64,000 bases of DNA from Hyphomonadaceae bacterium ML37 (GCA_027627685.1 CP091241.1:1675191-1739190), one strand, 5' to 3'. Shown: positions 34,144 through 43,339, counted from the first letter of the stretch. The notes: a model not told the origin generated them from the letters alone. Numbers and translations are program-made.

Positions 34144-36735
34144 ATGTTCAAGACGCTGCGCGCCGCCAGTCTGGCGCTGATTTTGCCTGTCATCATTGCG
34201 CCCGCCGCCCTGGCCGAGCCCGCCAGCTTTTTCCAGGTGGAGGGCGTGGAGTATGACCCCACGGTCACCACGTTCGAGGCCCATGCCGGCTATGAGATCG
34301 GCGAGCGGGTCGTGCGCTATGGCGATCTTCTGACCTATGTGAATTATCTCGCCGAAACCTCGGACCGGATCGCGGTGGAGACCATCGGACGCTCCCACCA
34401 GGGCCGGCCGATCCTGCAATTCACCATCTCCAGCCCGGAAAACCTCGCGCGCATCGATGACATCCGCGAGGCGCACCTGGCGCGCCTGCGCAGCGAGGGC
34501 GAACCGGACTCAGCGCCCATCGTGGTGTGGATCAATTACGGCGTCCACGGCGCCGAAACCTCCGCCATGGACGCCGCCATCCCCTTCCTGCATCACTTCG
34601 CGGCCGCGCGTGGCGAGGCGATGGATGAGACGCTGGCGAACACCGTTATTATCGCCGCCGTGACCCATAACCCGGACGGTCACGCAAGGCGCATCGACCA
34701 TGTGGAGCGCTTCTCCAGCCAGGCGCGCGTGACCGACGAGGCCCACGAGATCCATAATCTGTGGGGTCTGGCGCGGGTGAACCATTATGGCTTTGACCTG
34801 AACCGCCAATGGCTGTTGCTGACCCAGCCGGAATCCGTTGCGATCACCACCGCCTGGCAGGCCTGGAAGCCCATGGTGACGGCCGACTATCACGAGATGG
34901 GCCACAACTCGCCGTACTATTTCCATCCGGGCACGGAGACCCGGCGCAATCCGCTGATCCAGGTGCGCGCGCGTGAACTGACCTATGAAATCGCCCGGCG
35001 CCACGCGGCCTTCATGGATTCCGAGGCGCGCCTCTACGCCACTCAGGAAGTCTTCGACAATTTCTATATCGGCAAGGGCTCCACCTACCCCCAACTGTCG
35101 GGTTCGCTCGGCATTCTGTTTGAGGCGGGCGCCGCGCGCGGCGGTGAGATCGAGTCCGAACATGGCCTGGTGACCAATGCCGACAATGTGCGCACCCAGT
35201 TCCGAACCGCGCTCACCACCATTCAGGGCGCGCTGGATATCCGCGAGGAGCTCATCGACTTCCAGCGCGACTTCTTCGCCGAGAATGCCCGCCAGGCCGC
35301 CAGCGCCAATGCACAGGCCTGGGTGTTCACCGCGCCGGGCGATCCCGAGCGGGCGAACCGCTTCGTACGGCTGTTGCGCACCCATGGCATCGAGGTCTAC
35401 CGCGCGGCCCGCGACGTGCGCGCGAGCAGCGGGACATATCCTGCGGACCAGTCCTACATCGTGCCCGGGCGCCAGCTTCAGCACCGCCTGATCCGCGGCA
35501 TTTTCGAGCGTTTCACCGAGTTTGAGGAGAATGTCTTCTACGACGTCTCCGGCTGGACGCTGCCTTTGGCCTATAATCTTCAGTATGACCCCCTTCCCGG
35601 CGGGATGTTCCAGTCCCTGCCGCTGGGCGAGGCGGCGGACGGCGCGTTCCAGAGCGCCCCTGCCCCCGATCGCGCGCCCTATGGGTATGTGTTCGACTGG
35701 TCGCACAGCTTCGCGCCCCGGGCGCTGAACCGGGTGCTGGAGGCCGGGCTGATGGCCCGCGCGGCCAGCGAGCCGTTCACGCTGGTGACCGCCCAGGGTG
35801 ATCGCGAGTTTGCGCGCGGGTCCATCTTCGTGCCGCTGGCGCGCCAAGACATGACCCCGTCGCAAATCCACGCGGTCATGGAGACCATTGCGCGTGAGGA
35901 CGGCGTGCCGGTGGCCGCCGCGTCCACGGGTCTGACGCGCAACACTGGCCGTGATCTGGGCGCATGGAACGTGTTCCGCACCCTCACCGCCCCGAGTGTC
36001 GTGATCGCATTTGATGACGGCATTTCCTGGAATGATGCGGGCGAGATCTGGTGGACGCTCGACCATCAGCACCAGATGGGCGCGCTGCTTGTCCCCAAAA
36101 GCCGGCTCTCCTCGCTGGACTGGAGCCGCTACAGCCACCTCATCCTGCCCGGCGGCAACGCGTCCCTGGATGACGCCACCCGGGACGCGGTGAACCGCTG
36201 GGTGCGCGGCGGCGGCACGCTGATCGCCACGCGCCAGGCGGCCCAGTGGACTGAACGCAGCCTGCTCGAGATCGAGGCGGCGGACACCGAAGAGACGCCG
36301 GGTGACACGCCGCAACGCCTGAACTTCTCCGAGATGCAGGTGCGTGACGCCGAGCACATTCTGGCCGGGGCGATTTTCGAGACCGATCTGGATGTCTCCC
36401 ACCCGCTGGGCTGGGGCTATTCTGCGCGCCGCCTGCCGGTGAACCGCAATACCCCCTTCACGCTGGCCCGTCCGTCCGATCCCTATGCCGTGCCGGTGCA
36501 ATATGCCGAGCGTCCGCTGATGAGCGGATACGCCTCCCAGCGCCGTCTCGACGAGATCGGTGGTTCTCCGGCGGTCAGCGTGTATCGCCGGGGCAGCGGC
36601 GCAGTGATCCTGTTCGCCGACAATCCGGTGTTCAGGGGCACCTATCCGGGTACGGAGCGCCTGCTTCTGAACGCCATCTTCTTCTCAACGCTGATGAACG
36701 CGAGCCGCGGCGACTATGACGACGATTTGAATTAA
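34144..36735 (+). CDS. Secreted M14 zinc carboxypeptidase with C-terminal GATase-like domain
   Basis: 863 residues from the ATG beginning MFKTLRAASL; the long open frame before it is antisense to typA. A signal peptide ends at about AALA|E. The M14 domain has the zinc motif HGAE (H135, E138), HNPDGHARR, the DLNRQ substrate-binding motif and DYHEMGHNS, which likely supplies the third zinc ligand. From about residue 610 a second domain (FDDGISW, then LILPGGNASLDDATRD, VRGGGTLIATR) resembles class I glutamine-amidotransferase-like folds found in large M14 family proteins. It is likely periplasmic. Its stop overlaps that of the convergent TRIC gene. Confidence 0.86.
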   Translation: MFKTLRAASLALILPVIIAPAALAEPASFFQVEGVEYDPTVTTFEAHAGYEIGERVVRYGDLLTYVNYLAETSDRIAVETIGRSHQGRPILQFTISSPENLARIDDIREAHLARLRSEGEPDSAPIVVWINYGVHGAETSAMDAAIPFLHHFAAARGEAMDETLANTVIIAAVTHNPDGHARRIDHVERFSSQARVTDEAHEIHNLWGLARVNHYGFDLNRQWLLLTQPESVAITTAWQAWKPMVTADYHEMGHNSPYYFHPGTETRRNPLIQVRARELTYEIARRHAAFMDSEARLYATQEVFDNFYIGKGSTYPQLSGSLGILFEAGAARGGEIESEHGLVTNADNVRTQFRTALTTIQGALDIREELIDFQRDFFAENARQAASANAQAWVFTAPGDPERANRFVRLLRTHGIEVYRAARDVRASSGTYPADQSYIVPGRQLQHRLIRGIFERFTEFEENVFYDVSGWTLPLAYNLQYDPLPGGMFQSLPLGEAADGAFQSAPAPDRAPYGYVFDWSHSFAPRALNRVLEAGLMARAASEPFTLVTAQGDREFARGSIFVPLARQDMTPSQIHAVMETIAREDGVPVAAASTGLTRNTGRDLGAWNVFRTLTAPSVVIAFDDGISWNDAGEIWWTLDHQHQMGALLVPKSRLSSLDWSRYSHLILPGGNASLDDATRDAVNRWVRGGGTLIATRQAAQWTERSLLEIEAADTEETPGDTPQRLNFSEMQVRDAEHILAGAIFETDLDVSHPLGWGYSARRLPVNRNTPFTLARPSDPYAVPVQYAERPLMSGYASQRRLDEIGGSPAVSVYRRGSGAVILFADNPVFRGTYPGTERLLLNAIFFSTLMNASRGDYDDDLN

Positions 36736-37364
36736 TCCAGCTTGCCGATCGAGGGGATGCTCCAGCCGAACCGGATGGCGCATCCCCTGATCACGAACGC
36801 GCCCAGCGCCCCCGTGATGGCGGCGACCCCCTCGCCCAGACCGAGCGAGACGCTGAGCACATAGAGCGCTGCGCCGAACAGCGCCGCCAGCGCGTAAATC
36901 TCCGCGCGCAGGATCAGCGGAACATCGTTGAGGATCACATCGCGCAACAGCCCGCCAAACGCGGCGCTCATCACGCCGGTCAGGATGGCGATGGACCAGT
37001 GCGCCCCGGCGGCCAGCCCCGCCTGTGCGCCGATGACGCAGAACACTGACAGGCCGATGGCGTCCGCCCAGATCAACGCCACGCGCCGCGCCCCCACCTC
37101 GCCGCGCACGATCTCCGACCCGTAATAGCCGATCAGGCCGCCCGCGGCGGCGATGGCGAGATATTCGGGCGCCTCGATCCAGTAAACGGGCAGGCTGCCC
37201 AGCACGATATCGCGCAGCGTGCCCCCGCCCATGCCGGTGACCGCACCGATCACCACCGCGCCGAACGGGTCCAGCTGCTTGCGCGCCGACAGAATGCCCC
37301 CGGTCGCCGCAAAAAAGAAAATCCCGGCAAAATCCAGAATATAGAAAACAACCGCGACGCTCAT
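36732..37364 (-). CDS. TRIC-type cation channel (UPF0126/YicG family)
   Basis: 210 residues and about seven membrane helices arranged as two repeats plus one. The repeated signature GAVTGMGGGTLRDIVLG, and its second copy GVMSAAFGGLLRDVILN, is diagnostic of the UPF0126 family, now known as prokaryotic TRIC potassium-permeable channels. Physiological role in bacteria is not settled. It ends on the M14 stop and is probably monocistronic. Confidence 0.92.
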   Translation of the reverse strand: MSVAVVFYILDFAGIFFFAATGGILSARKQLDPFGAVVIGAVTGMGGGTLRDIVLGSLPVYWIEAPEYLAIAAAGGLIGYYGSEIVRGEVGARRVALIWADAIGLSVFCVIGAQAGLAAGAHWSIAILTGVMSAAFGGLLRDVILNDVPLILRAEIYALAALFGAALYVLSVSLGLGEGVAAITGALGAFVIRGCAIRFGWSIPSIGKLD

Positions 37365-37496
37365 GGCTCCGCTCCGCTGCGCGACCGTCCGGTTCGGGCG
37401 GGCGTGGCCCGGCCAGCCTGCGACAATTCACAGCCGGTGTATCGGTGAACACGCGCGGACGCCAGTGGCGCGGGCCGCCGGCGCGCAAGGCGCGCC

Positions 37497-37598
37497 CTAG
37501 CCGCTGTAGAAGACCGCCAACGCGGCGGCGCAAATCAATGTCGGGACAAGGGTTTTGAAGGCTCGCGCCACGACGGCGCTGATCCGGTGATGGGTCAC
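37497..37598 (-). CDS. Possible 33-residue membrane peptide
   Basis: A short open frame in the 283-base gap between the TRIC channel and the TetR gene. It starts with GTG at 37598, five bases after a strong ribosome-binding site (GGAGGGG on the complement, 37602-37608), and ends with TAG. The translation starts MTHHRISAVVARAFKTLV and ends in a hydrophobic stretch, PTLICAAALAVFYSG. It is 49 bases downstream of the TetR stop on the same strand. The good ribosome-binding site and one-helix layout support it; no family is recognised. Confidence 0.42.
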   Translation of the reverse strand: MTHHRISAVVARAFKTLVPTLICAAALAVFYSG

Positions 37599-37647
37599 GA
37601 GCCCCTCCGCAGGAGCGACAGGAGCCGCGCTGTTCTGACCGGCCGCA

Positions 37648-38334
37648 TCAGGCCGACGAGACGGCGGGCCAGATCACGGCCCAGACCAGTTCGGCACGCT
37701 CCTGGCCCAAACGCTCGCGAAGGAGTGGGACGGCGTCGCGATCGGCCCTCGCCCAGCGCCCCAATGCGCCGTCGGCAAGGGCGCAGACCAAAGAGGCGAG
37801 CGCTGGCGGCTCAAGGTCAGTGCGCACGGAGCCGTCCCGGGCCCCGCGCGTCAGAATGTCTTCAATTACGCCTCCAGCCCCGGCGTTTTCAGCCGCGTCT
37901 TGAAGGAGACAGGCAGGCGTATTGAGCCGGACGATCCGGGCGAAATCCGGGCGGTCAAGGTCAAACCGGACCAGTTCGCCAATGCAGGCGCGCAACCTGG
38001 CCCGGGTTCCCACCTCGCGCCGCGACGCCGTCCTCAGCCGCTCGGCGCGCGCCTCGAAGTCCGGTACGAGACACAGGGACAGAAGATCGTCCTTGGTTTC
38101 GGCAAACCGGTACAGCGCAGCGATTCCGCACCGCGCCTCGCGCGCCACATCGCGCATGCCGACCTTGTGAAAGGCATGGCGGGAGAATTGGGCCAGCACA
38201 GCCTGACGCACCCGATTGAACGCGGCCGCCCTGGCATTGGCGTCCTCAGTCTCATTGGCTGCCGGCGCTGCGCTGCGCTCTCGCGCCCGCCGCAGCGGCC
38301 AGACCGTCTCCTCGTTATTGATCGTTAGCTGCAT
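37648..38334 (-). CDS. TetR-family regulator
   Basis: 228 residues from the ATG beginning MQLTINNEETV; a TTG seven codons earlier is possible. The DNA-binding domain is at about residues 50-95, with FSRHAFHKVGMRDVAREA and the recognition part CGIAALYRFAETKDDLL. The N-terminus has an unusual charged leader of about 45 residues before the TetR domain. The C-terminal ligand domain is variable and gives no effector clue. The nearest candidates for regulation are itself and the short membrane ORF downstream. Confidence 0.86.
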   Translation of the reverse strand: MQLTINNEETVWPLRRARERSAAPAANETEDANARAAAFNRVRQAVLAQFSRHAFHKVGMRDVAREARCGIAALYRFAETKDDLLSLCLVPDFEARAERLRTASRREVGTRARLRACIGELVRFDLDRPDFARIVRLNTPACLLQDAAENAGAGGVIEDILTRGARDGSVRTDLEPPALASLVCALADGALGRWARADRDAVPLLRERLGQERAELVWAVIWPAVSSA

Positions 38335-38432
38335 GACGCTCCATCCCCAACCCAATGGACGGATACGCTGGCAGACCGCCGGCGCCGCTAGAATACGGCA
38401 GCTGGCGTAGTCAGGGCGCTTTTTCGCCCGGA

Positions 38433-39815
38433 TCAGGCGATTTCTGCCTGCGGCGGGCTGCGGGGGCAGGTGATCATGGCCATCACGCCGGCGCCGGGCC
38501 TGGAGACAATCGTCAGGTCAAGCCCGCCGCGCTCGCACAGACCGAACATGATCTCCATGCCAAGCCCGGCATGCAGGCGCGTCGCGCGTTCCTCGTCGCG
38601 CAGATCGGTGATCGAGCTCAGCCGCGCCGGGCGCGGACTGAGCCCTTTGCCATTGTCCGCCACGATCAGCTGAACCTCGCTGCCTCGCCTGCGGGCGCCC
38701 AGCAGGATGCGGGCGCCGCCTGAATGGTTGATGGCGTTGGCCAGGAGGTTGGACACCACATGGACGACGACGCCGGGATCGACGTCGACGGACAGCCGGC
38801 TGCGCAGATGACGCACGGCTATGCCCCTGTCTTCGGCCAGGCCGAGCAACGGGTCAGCGGCGTCCTTGAGCAGTTCATCGACATTTGTGGCGCGCGCCTG
38901 GGTGCTGCGCCGGCCCCGATTGAGCGTGGACAGCTCGATCATCGCGGCGAGCAAGGCGGACATATTGCGCGCCACCGCCTTCTGGCGCCGCGCCAGCCGG
39001 CGCACCTGCTCCAGATCGCCCTTTTCCGCCATCGCCTCCAGCGAGCTGGCGTTGAGATCAAGGGCGTAGAGCGGCTGGCGAATATCATGCCCGCTGGCAG
39101 CCAGGAGGAAGGTCTGGAACGCCTCGCTCTTCTCTGCGGCCAGGCGCGCGGCTTCATACAAGCGTGTGACATGAAATCGCCGGCGCGCACCGACATTGGC
39201 GACAATCGCCATGATCCAGCCGAAGGCGCAGCCCATCAGCACAAGCACGCCCTGAGAGACCATGGGATATGCGCCCGCGTTCCAGTACAGCACCATCAGG
39301 ATCATGTAGGTGAGCGCCAGTCCGGAGCAGAACACCGCCACGGCGTTGGGATAGGTATAGACGCCAAAGCCAACCACGGTTGCGAAAATGAACATCCAGA
39401 AAGACGTGAAGACCAGCACACCGCTGATCCCGTCCGGGGTCGTTTCGACGGCCGGAAAAGCAAAAGCCACGACGATCGCCGCCATCAGCCCGACAACGAG
39501 CCAACCCTGAATCACCACTGATGCGCCAGGCGATGTCCAATGTGGCCGGGCAACAAGCAACCAGGCGCAGGCCAGAATGCCCCCAAGTCCAGCCCCGCCG
39601 CGAAGTCCGGCGGTGGGAAGAAACCAGGGCGCGCCGGCGAGAAAACGAAAGTCGGAACTGAGTGTGAACAACAACCCTATCCCGAGACCGGCCATGGTCA
39701 GGGCAATCTGCGTGCGCTGCACGGGCCATGTATGTTCACGATAAGCCGTCTCCAGCTCGCGATCCGCAAAGCGGCCATTCAAGCGGCTGATGCGCGGCTT
39801 GTCCGCCCCGTTCAT
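38433..39815 (-). CDS. Membrane sensor histidine kinase
   Basis: 460 residues from the ATG beginning MNGADKPRISR. The N-terminal half has about six membrane helices with short loops, so it probably senses a membrane or redox signal. The H-box is ASGHDIRQPLYALDL, with His preceding D-I-R-Q-P as in the HPK subgroup of hybrid-like sensors (RpfC/LuxN-like wording DIRQPL). N-box is NLLANAINHS, G1 VADNGKGL, and a GLGMEI G2. It is divergent from an NarL/FixJ regulator 87 bases away, which is its likely partner. Confidence 0.87.
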   Translation of the reverse strand: MNGADKPRISRLNGRFADRELETAYREHTWPVQRTQIALTMAGLGIGLLFTLSSDFRFLAGAPWFLPTAGLRGGAGLGGILACAWLLVARPHWTSPGASVVIQGWLVVGLMAAIVVAFAFPAVETTPDGISGVLVFTSFWMFIFATVVGFGVYTYPNAVAVFCSGLALTYMILMVLYWNAGAYPMVSQGVLVLMGCAFGWIMAIVANVGARRRFHVTRLYEAARLAAEKSEAFQTFLLAASGHDIRQPLYALDLNASSLEAMAEKGDLEQVRRLARRQKAVARNMSALLAAMIELSTLNRGRRSTQARATNVDELLKDAADPLLGLAEDRGIAVRHLRSRLSVDVDPGVVVHVVSNLLANAINHSGGARILLGARRRGSEVQLIVADNGKGLSPRPARLSSITDLRDEERATRLHAGLGMEIMFGLCERGGLDLTIVSRPGAGVMAMITCPRSPPQAEIA

Positions 39816-39902
39816 GCTCGTCCCCCCCACCCCGACACAACACGCTTGATCTTGTCGTCCGCCTGATTAGTTCACAAGAGTGATTGGGGCGGGGCGACAA
39901 GC

Positions 39903-40532
39903 ATGAACGCAGTTGAGCAGGTGATCCGGGTGGTGATCGTGGACGATCACAGCCTGGTGCGGGAGGCTCTGGTCCAGTCCATTGCCCTGGAGCCGGATCT
40001 GGAAGTCTGCGGCGAGGCTGGCGACGGGCAGCAAGGGCTTTTGCTTTGCCATGCGCTGAATCCGGATCTGGTGGTCCTGGATTTTTCCCTGCCGGACATG
40101 ACGGGCGTGGATGTGTTGGACGCGTTGAACGCCGCGGGCCGGCGTCCGCGTGTCCTCCTGCTCACAGGCGCGCCGATGGACGATGAGGAGCGCGCGCAGC
40201 TCGCCCGGCGCGTTGAAGGATTTCTGCACAAGGAGGCGGGCCGGGACGCGCTTGTGGCGGCCATCCGCGCCGCCGCCTGCGAGCCGGTCAAGTCCCGGGT
40301 GGCATATCGAGATGATGACCGGTCCGGCGTGCTCAACGCCAGCGCCCTGACCCCGCGCGAACGCGCCGTGCTGCGTGAAATCGCCAAGGGCCGATCCATC
40401 GACGACATCGCGCAGACGCTGGGCATGAGCCCGTCAACAGCGCGCAAGCACCGCGAGAACATCATGGGCAAGCTCAACCTCAACTCCACCGCCGCCCTGG
40501 TGCGCGCCGCCATGCAGATCGGCAGTTATTGA
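39903..40532 (+). CDS. NarL/FixJ-type response regulator
   Basis: 209 residues. The receiver has D14-D15, the phospho-acceptor D60 (LVVLDFSLPDM) and a lysine in GFLHKEA. The C-terminal LuxR-type domain has LTPRERAVLREIAKG, then IAQTLGMSPSTARKHRENIMGKL, a standard GerE helix-turn-helix. It would bind DNA when phosphorylated by the divergent histidine kinase. Targets are unknown; autoregulation of the shared 87-base intergenic region is possible. Confidence 0.9.
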   Translation: MNAVEQVIRVVIVDDHSLVREALVQSIALEPDLEVCGEAGDGQQGLLLCHALNPDLVVLDFSLPDMTGVDVLDALNAAGRRPRVLLLTGAPMDDEERAQLARRVEGFLHKEAGRDALVAAIRAAACEPVKSRVAYRDDDRSGVLNASALTPRERAVLREIAKGRSIDDIAQTLGMSPSTARKHRENIMGKLNLNSTAALVRAAMQIGSY

Positions 40533-40558
40533 GGCAAGGCGCTTGCGGCAGGCGTCCC

Positions 40559-41428
40559 CTACCTCTCCGCCGCCCGGTTCAGCCTCGCAATCAAACTTGA
40601 CGTATCCCACCGCGCGCCGCCCATGGACTGGACCTCGGCGTAGAACTGGTCGACCAGGGCGGTGACGGGCAGGCTGGCGCCATTGGCGCGGGCTTCGTCC
40701 AGCGCGATGCGCAAATCCTTGCGCATCCAATCCACGGCGAAGCCGAACTCAAACTCGCCTTTCGTCATGGTGCGCCAGCGGTTTTCCATCTGCCAGCTCT
40801 GGGCCGCGCCCTTGGAGATGGCGTTGATGACAGTTTCAGGATCGAGCCCGGCGGCTTCGGCGAAGTGCAGCCCCTCGGCGAGACCCTGCACCAGGCCTGC
40901 AATGCAGATCTGGTTGACCATCTTGACCAGCTGGCCGGCGCCGGCCGGCCCGGCATGGGTGATGGCCTTGGCGTAGGCCTGCATCACCGGCTCGGCCGCA
41001 GCGAAGGCGGCGTCCGTCCCGCCGCACATGATGGAGAGCTGGCCGTTTTCTGCGCCCGCCTGCCCGCCCGAGACCGGCGCATCGAGCCAGAGGAGGCCGC
41101 GCGCCTCGGCGGATTCAGCCAGATCGCGCGCCAGGGCAGCAGACGCGGTTGTATGATCGACCAGCGCCGCGCCGGCCTTCATCACCGGCAGAACCTGATC
41201 AGCAATCGCGCGCACATCGGGATCATCGCCAAGGCACATGAAGACGATATCGGCGCCCTTCGCCGCATCCTGCAGCGTCTCGGCGGCGGACCCGGCATGA
41301 TCAGCCAGCCAGGCTTGCGCCTTGGCGGGCGTGCGGTTCCACACCGTCACCTCATGTCCGGCGCGGGCCAGGTGTCCCGCCATGGGGGCGCCCATCACGC
41401 CCAGTCCTAGAAACGCCGTGCGCGCCAT
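40559..41428 (-). CDS. 3-hydroxyisobutyrate-dehydrogenase-family oxidoreductase
   Basis: 289 residues from the ATG beginning MARTAFLGLGVMG. The Rossmann loop GLGVMGAPMAG and NRTPAKA indicate NAD(P) binding. The substrate motif DAPVSGGQAGAENGQLSIM and the catalytic lysine segment GAGQLVKMVNQ are hallmarks of beta-hydroxyacid dehydrogenases. It could act on 3-hydroxyisobutyrate, tartronate semialdehyde or a succinic semialdehyde-type substrate; the sequence alone does not decide. It lies four bases after the flavin reductase gene, so the two are one operon. Confidence 0.88.
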   Translation of the reverse strand: MARTAFLGLGVMGAPMAGHLARAGHEVTVWNRTPAKAQAWLADHAGSAAETLQDAAKGADIVFMCLGDDPDVRAIADQVLPVMKAGAALVDHTTASAALARDLAESAEARGLLWLDAPVSGGQAGAENGQLSIMCGGTDAAFAAAEPVMQAYAKAITHAGPAGAGQLVKMVNQICIAGLVQGLAEGLHFAEAAGLDPETVINAISKGAAQSWQMENRWRTMTKGEFEFGFAVDWMRKDLRIALDEARANGASLPVTALVDQFYAEVQSMGGARWDTSSLIARLNRAAER

Positions 41429-41432
41429 AGCC

Positions 41433-41903
41433 CTACCCCGCCTGTCCATAGACTGATTTGTGGAATACCAGGGCGGGCGCCTGGCGCGGCCTGTCAAAGC
41501 CGGTGACCTCGCCGACAATGATCACGTGATCGCCGCCGGGATGCACGGCCACGCGCGTGCACTCAAACCGCGCAATGGCGCCTTCAACCAGCGGCGCGCC
41601 GTTCGCGCCCGGCGTCCAGTGTCCCCCGGCGGATTCCAGCTCATCGGTCATGGCGCAGGCTGAAGACAGCTGGGCCTGATCGGCGGCGAGCACGTTGATG
41701 GCGTAATGCCCGGCGGCCAGGAACGCGTCGAACCGGTCGCTGCCGCGATCCAGCGACCACAGCACGAGGCGCGGGGTCAGCGAGACGCTGGCGAAAGAAT
41801 TGATGGTCATGGCGCGCGCCTCGCCCTGTTGGGTGTGCGTCACCAGCGCCACGCCGGTGGGAAAGCATCCCAGCGCGTCACGATAGGCCCGGTCTTCAGT
41901 CAC
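41433..41903 (-). CDS. Flavin reductase-like domain protein
   Basis: 156 residues, the FMN-binding split-barrel of HpaC/RutF-type NAD(P)H:flavin reductases. Family pattern: YRDALGCFPTGVALVT at the start, AMTINSFASVSLTPRLVLW, FAINVL-like YAINVLAADQ, and a late GDHVIIVGEV strand. No monooxygenase partner is adjacent; it is transcribed with the dehydrogenase downstream. Role likely in supplying reduced flavin. Confidence 0.88.
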   Translation of the reverse strand: MTEDRAYRDALGCFPTGVALVTHTQQGEARAMTINSFASVSLTPRLVLWSLDRGSDRFDAFLAAGHYAINVLAADQAQLSSACAMTDELESAGGHWTPGANGAPLVEGAIARFECTRVAVHPGGDHVIIVGEVTGFDRPRQAPALVFHKSVYGQAG

Positions 41904-41992
41904 GCGTCACTCCCTGCCTCTTCGGGAAACCCGCCCTTAACCCTGACAGGTCATGATATGCGCCAAACATAAGGCGTTGCGGGTGGGTTGGA

Positions 41993-42898
41993 ATGGCGAC
42001 TAACAGACCGATCATCATCAAGAAGATCAAGAAGGTCGCTGCGGGCCATCACGGCGGCGCGTGGAAAGTGGCCTATGCCGACTTCGTGACGGCGATGATG
42101 GCCTTCTTCCTCATGCTGTGGCTGATCAACAATACCGAACCCGAACAGCGCCGGGGCATCGCCGACTATTTCGCGCCGGCCAGCGTCAGCCAGTCCATGT
42201 CGGGCTCCGGCGGCGTGCTGGGCGGCACCAGCTTCGGCCAGGAAGGCTCGCGCTCCTCGGGCACCGCCTCCATCGTGGACCGGTTGGCGCCCAGCCCGGC
42301 CGAGGAACAGCGCGACCAGCAGGAAACCTCGTCCAGCGCCTCCACCGGGGATGAGCCGGAGGTCAGCATGGGCGCGCTCGCCAGCGCCATGTCCCGGCGC
42401 GAGACCGCCGAATTCGCCAGCGCCGAACAATCCCTGCGTCAGGCGCTGCAGGACATGCCGGAACTGGCCGAACTGTCCAATCACGTTCTGATCGAGATGA
42501 CCGAGGAAGGCCTGCGCATCCAGCTGATCGACCAGGAAGGCCGGCCGATGTTCAATCCGGGCTCCACCGAGCCCAATGAGCGCGCACAAGTGCTGCTGCG
42601 CGCCGTGGGCGAGATCGCCCAGCGCCTGCCCAACCGGGTGACCATTTCGGGCCACACCGACGCCAGCCCGACGCCGCCCGACGCGCCGACCAACTGGAAA
42701 CTGTCATCGGACCGCGCCAATGCCGCCCTGCGCGTGCTGGCCGGGACCGGCCTGCCCGACCATCGCATCGCCGAGGTGCGCGGTCGCGCAGGCGCCGAGC
42801 CGCTCTACCCTGATGATCCCTATCTGGCCGGCAATCGCCGCCTGTCGATCACGCTTCTGCGCGAAGCGCCGGTGGTGCCGCCCGAGCACATGCGGTGA
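41993..42898 (+). CDS. motB: Flagellar motor protein MotB
   Basis: 301 residues. A basic cytoplasmic N-terminus (IIIKKIKKVAAGHHGG) precedes one membrane helix with the proton-carrying aspartate D30 in AYADFVTAMMAFFLMLW. A long linker with a low-complexity Ser/Glu-rich part follows, then the plug and an OmpA-like peptidoglycan-binding domain (ISGHTDASP, LSSDRANAALRVL). It is the stator subunit B. motA is not in this window, as in Caulobacter, where motA and motB are unlinked. Start ATG is preceded by a GGGTTGG region. Confidence 0.93.
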   Translation: MATNRPIIIKKIKKVAAGHHGGAWKVAYADFVTAMMAFFLMLWLINNTEPEQRRGIADYFAPASVSQSMSGSGGVLGGTSFGQEGSRSSGTASIVDRLAPSPAEEQRDQQETSSSASTGDEPEVSMGALASAMSRRETAEFASAEQSLRQALQDMPELAELSNHVLIEMTEEGLRIQLIDQEGRPMFNPGSTEPNERAQVLLRAVGEIAQRLPNRVTISGHTDASPTPPDAPTNWKLSSDRANAALRVLAGTGLPDHRIAEVRGRAGAEPLYPDDPYLAGNRRLSITLLREAPVVPPEHMR

Positions 42899-42962
42899 AT
42901 GGCGCGCCCGGGGCCAGCCGTCACCGGTTGACCCGGAGCTCACGGTTGATCACGCTGAATGT

Positions 42963-43337
42963 ATGGATCTCGACCGGCGTCACCTCTGTCTGTCAGGCTT
43001 GGCGATCGCGGTGGCGCCAGCGGCGTGTGCGGCGGGAGCGACACCCATGTTCGGACTGATCGGCAAGATGATCGCGGCCGAGGGCAGCCGCGATGAGCTG
43101 GCGGCCATCCTGCTGGACGGGCTGCGGGACATGCCAGGCTGCCGGTCCTATGTCGTCGCGGCGGATCCCGGCGCGCCGGACACACTCTGGATCACCGAAG
43201 TCTGGGACAGCCGGGACGCCCACGCAGCATCTCTGTCGCTGCCCTCGGTACAGGCCGCCATTCAGCGCGGACGCCCGCTGATCGCCTCCATGGAGCAGAT
43301 CGCGCAGACGGAACCTCTTGGAGGCGCAGGCCTTTAG
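42963..43337 (+). CDS. Putatively exported antibiotic-biosynthesis-monooxygenase-fold protein
   Basis: 124 residues. The last about 95 residues form an ABM-like ferredoxin fold (MFGLIGKMIAAEGSRDELAAI at the start and ITEVWDSRDAHAAS in the middle). In front is a leader MDLDRRHLCLSGLAIAVAPAACAAGA that looks like a twin-arginine or Sec signal peptide, split here at residues 1-26. Most ABM proteins are cytosolic, so the leader is odd; translation could alternatively start at the ATG at 43048, which removes it. Function unknown. Confidence 0.65.
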   Translation: MDLDRRHLCLSGLAIAVAPAACAAGATPMFGLIGKMIAAEGSRDELAAILLDGLRDMPGCRSYVVAADPGAPDTLWITEVWDSRDAHAASLSLPSVQAAIQRGRPLIASMEQIAQTEPLGGAGL

Positions 43338-43339
43338 CC

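Noticed and set aside
34510-36501. A 663-codon open frame on the minus strand opposite the M14 peptidase
   Set aside because: Its composition is that of a mirror frame in GC-rich DNA; the plus strand has a signal peptide and full M14 motifs.
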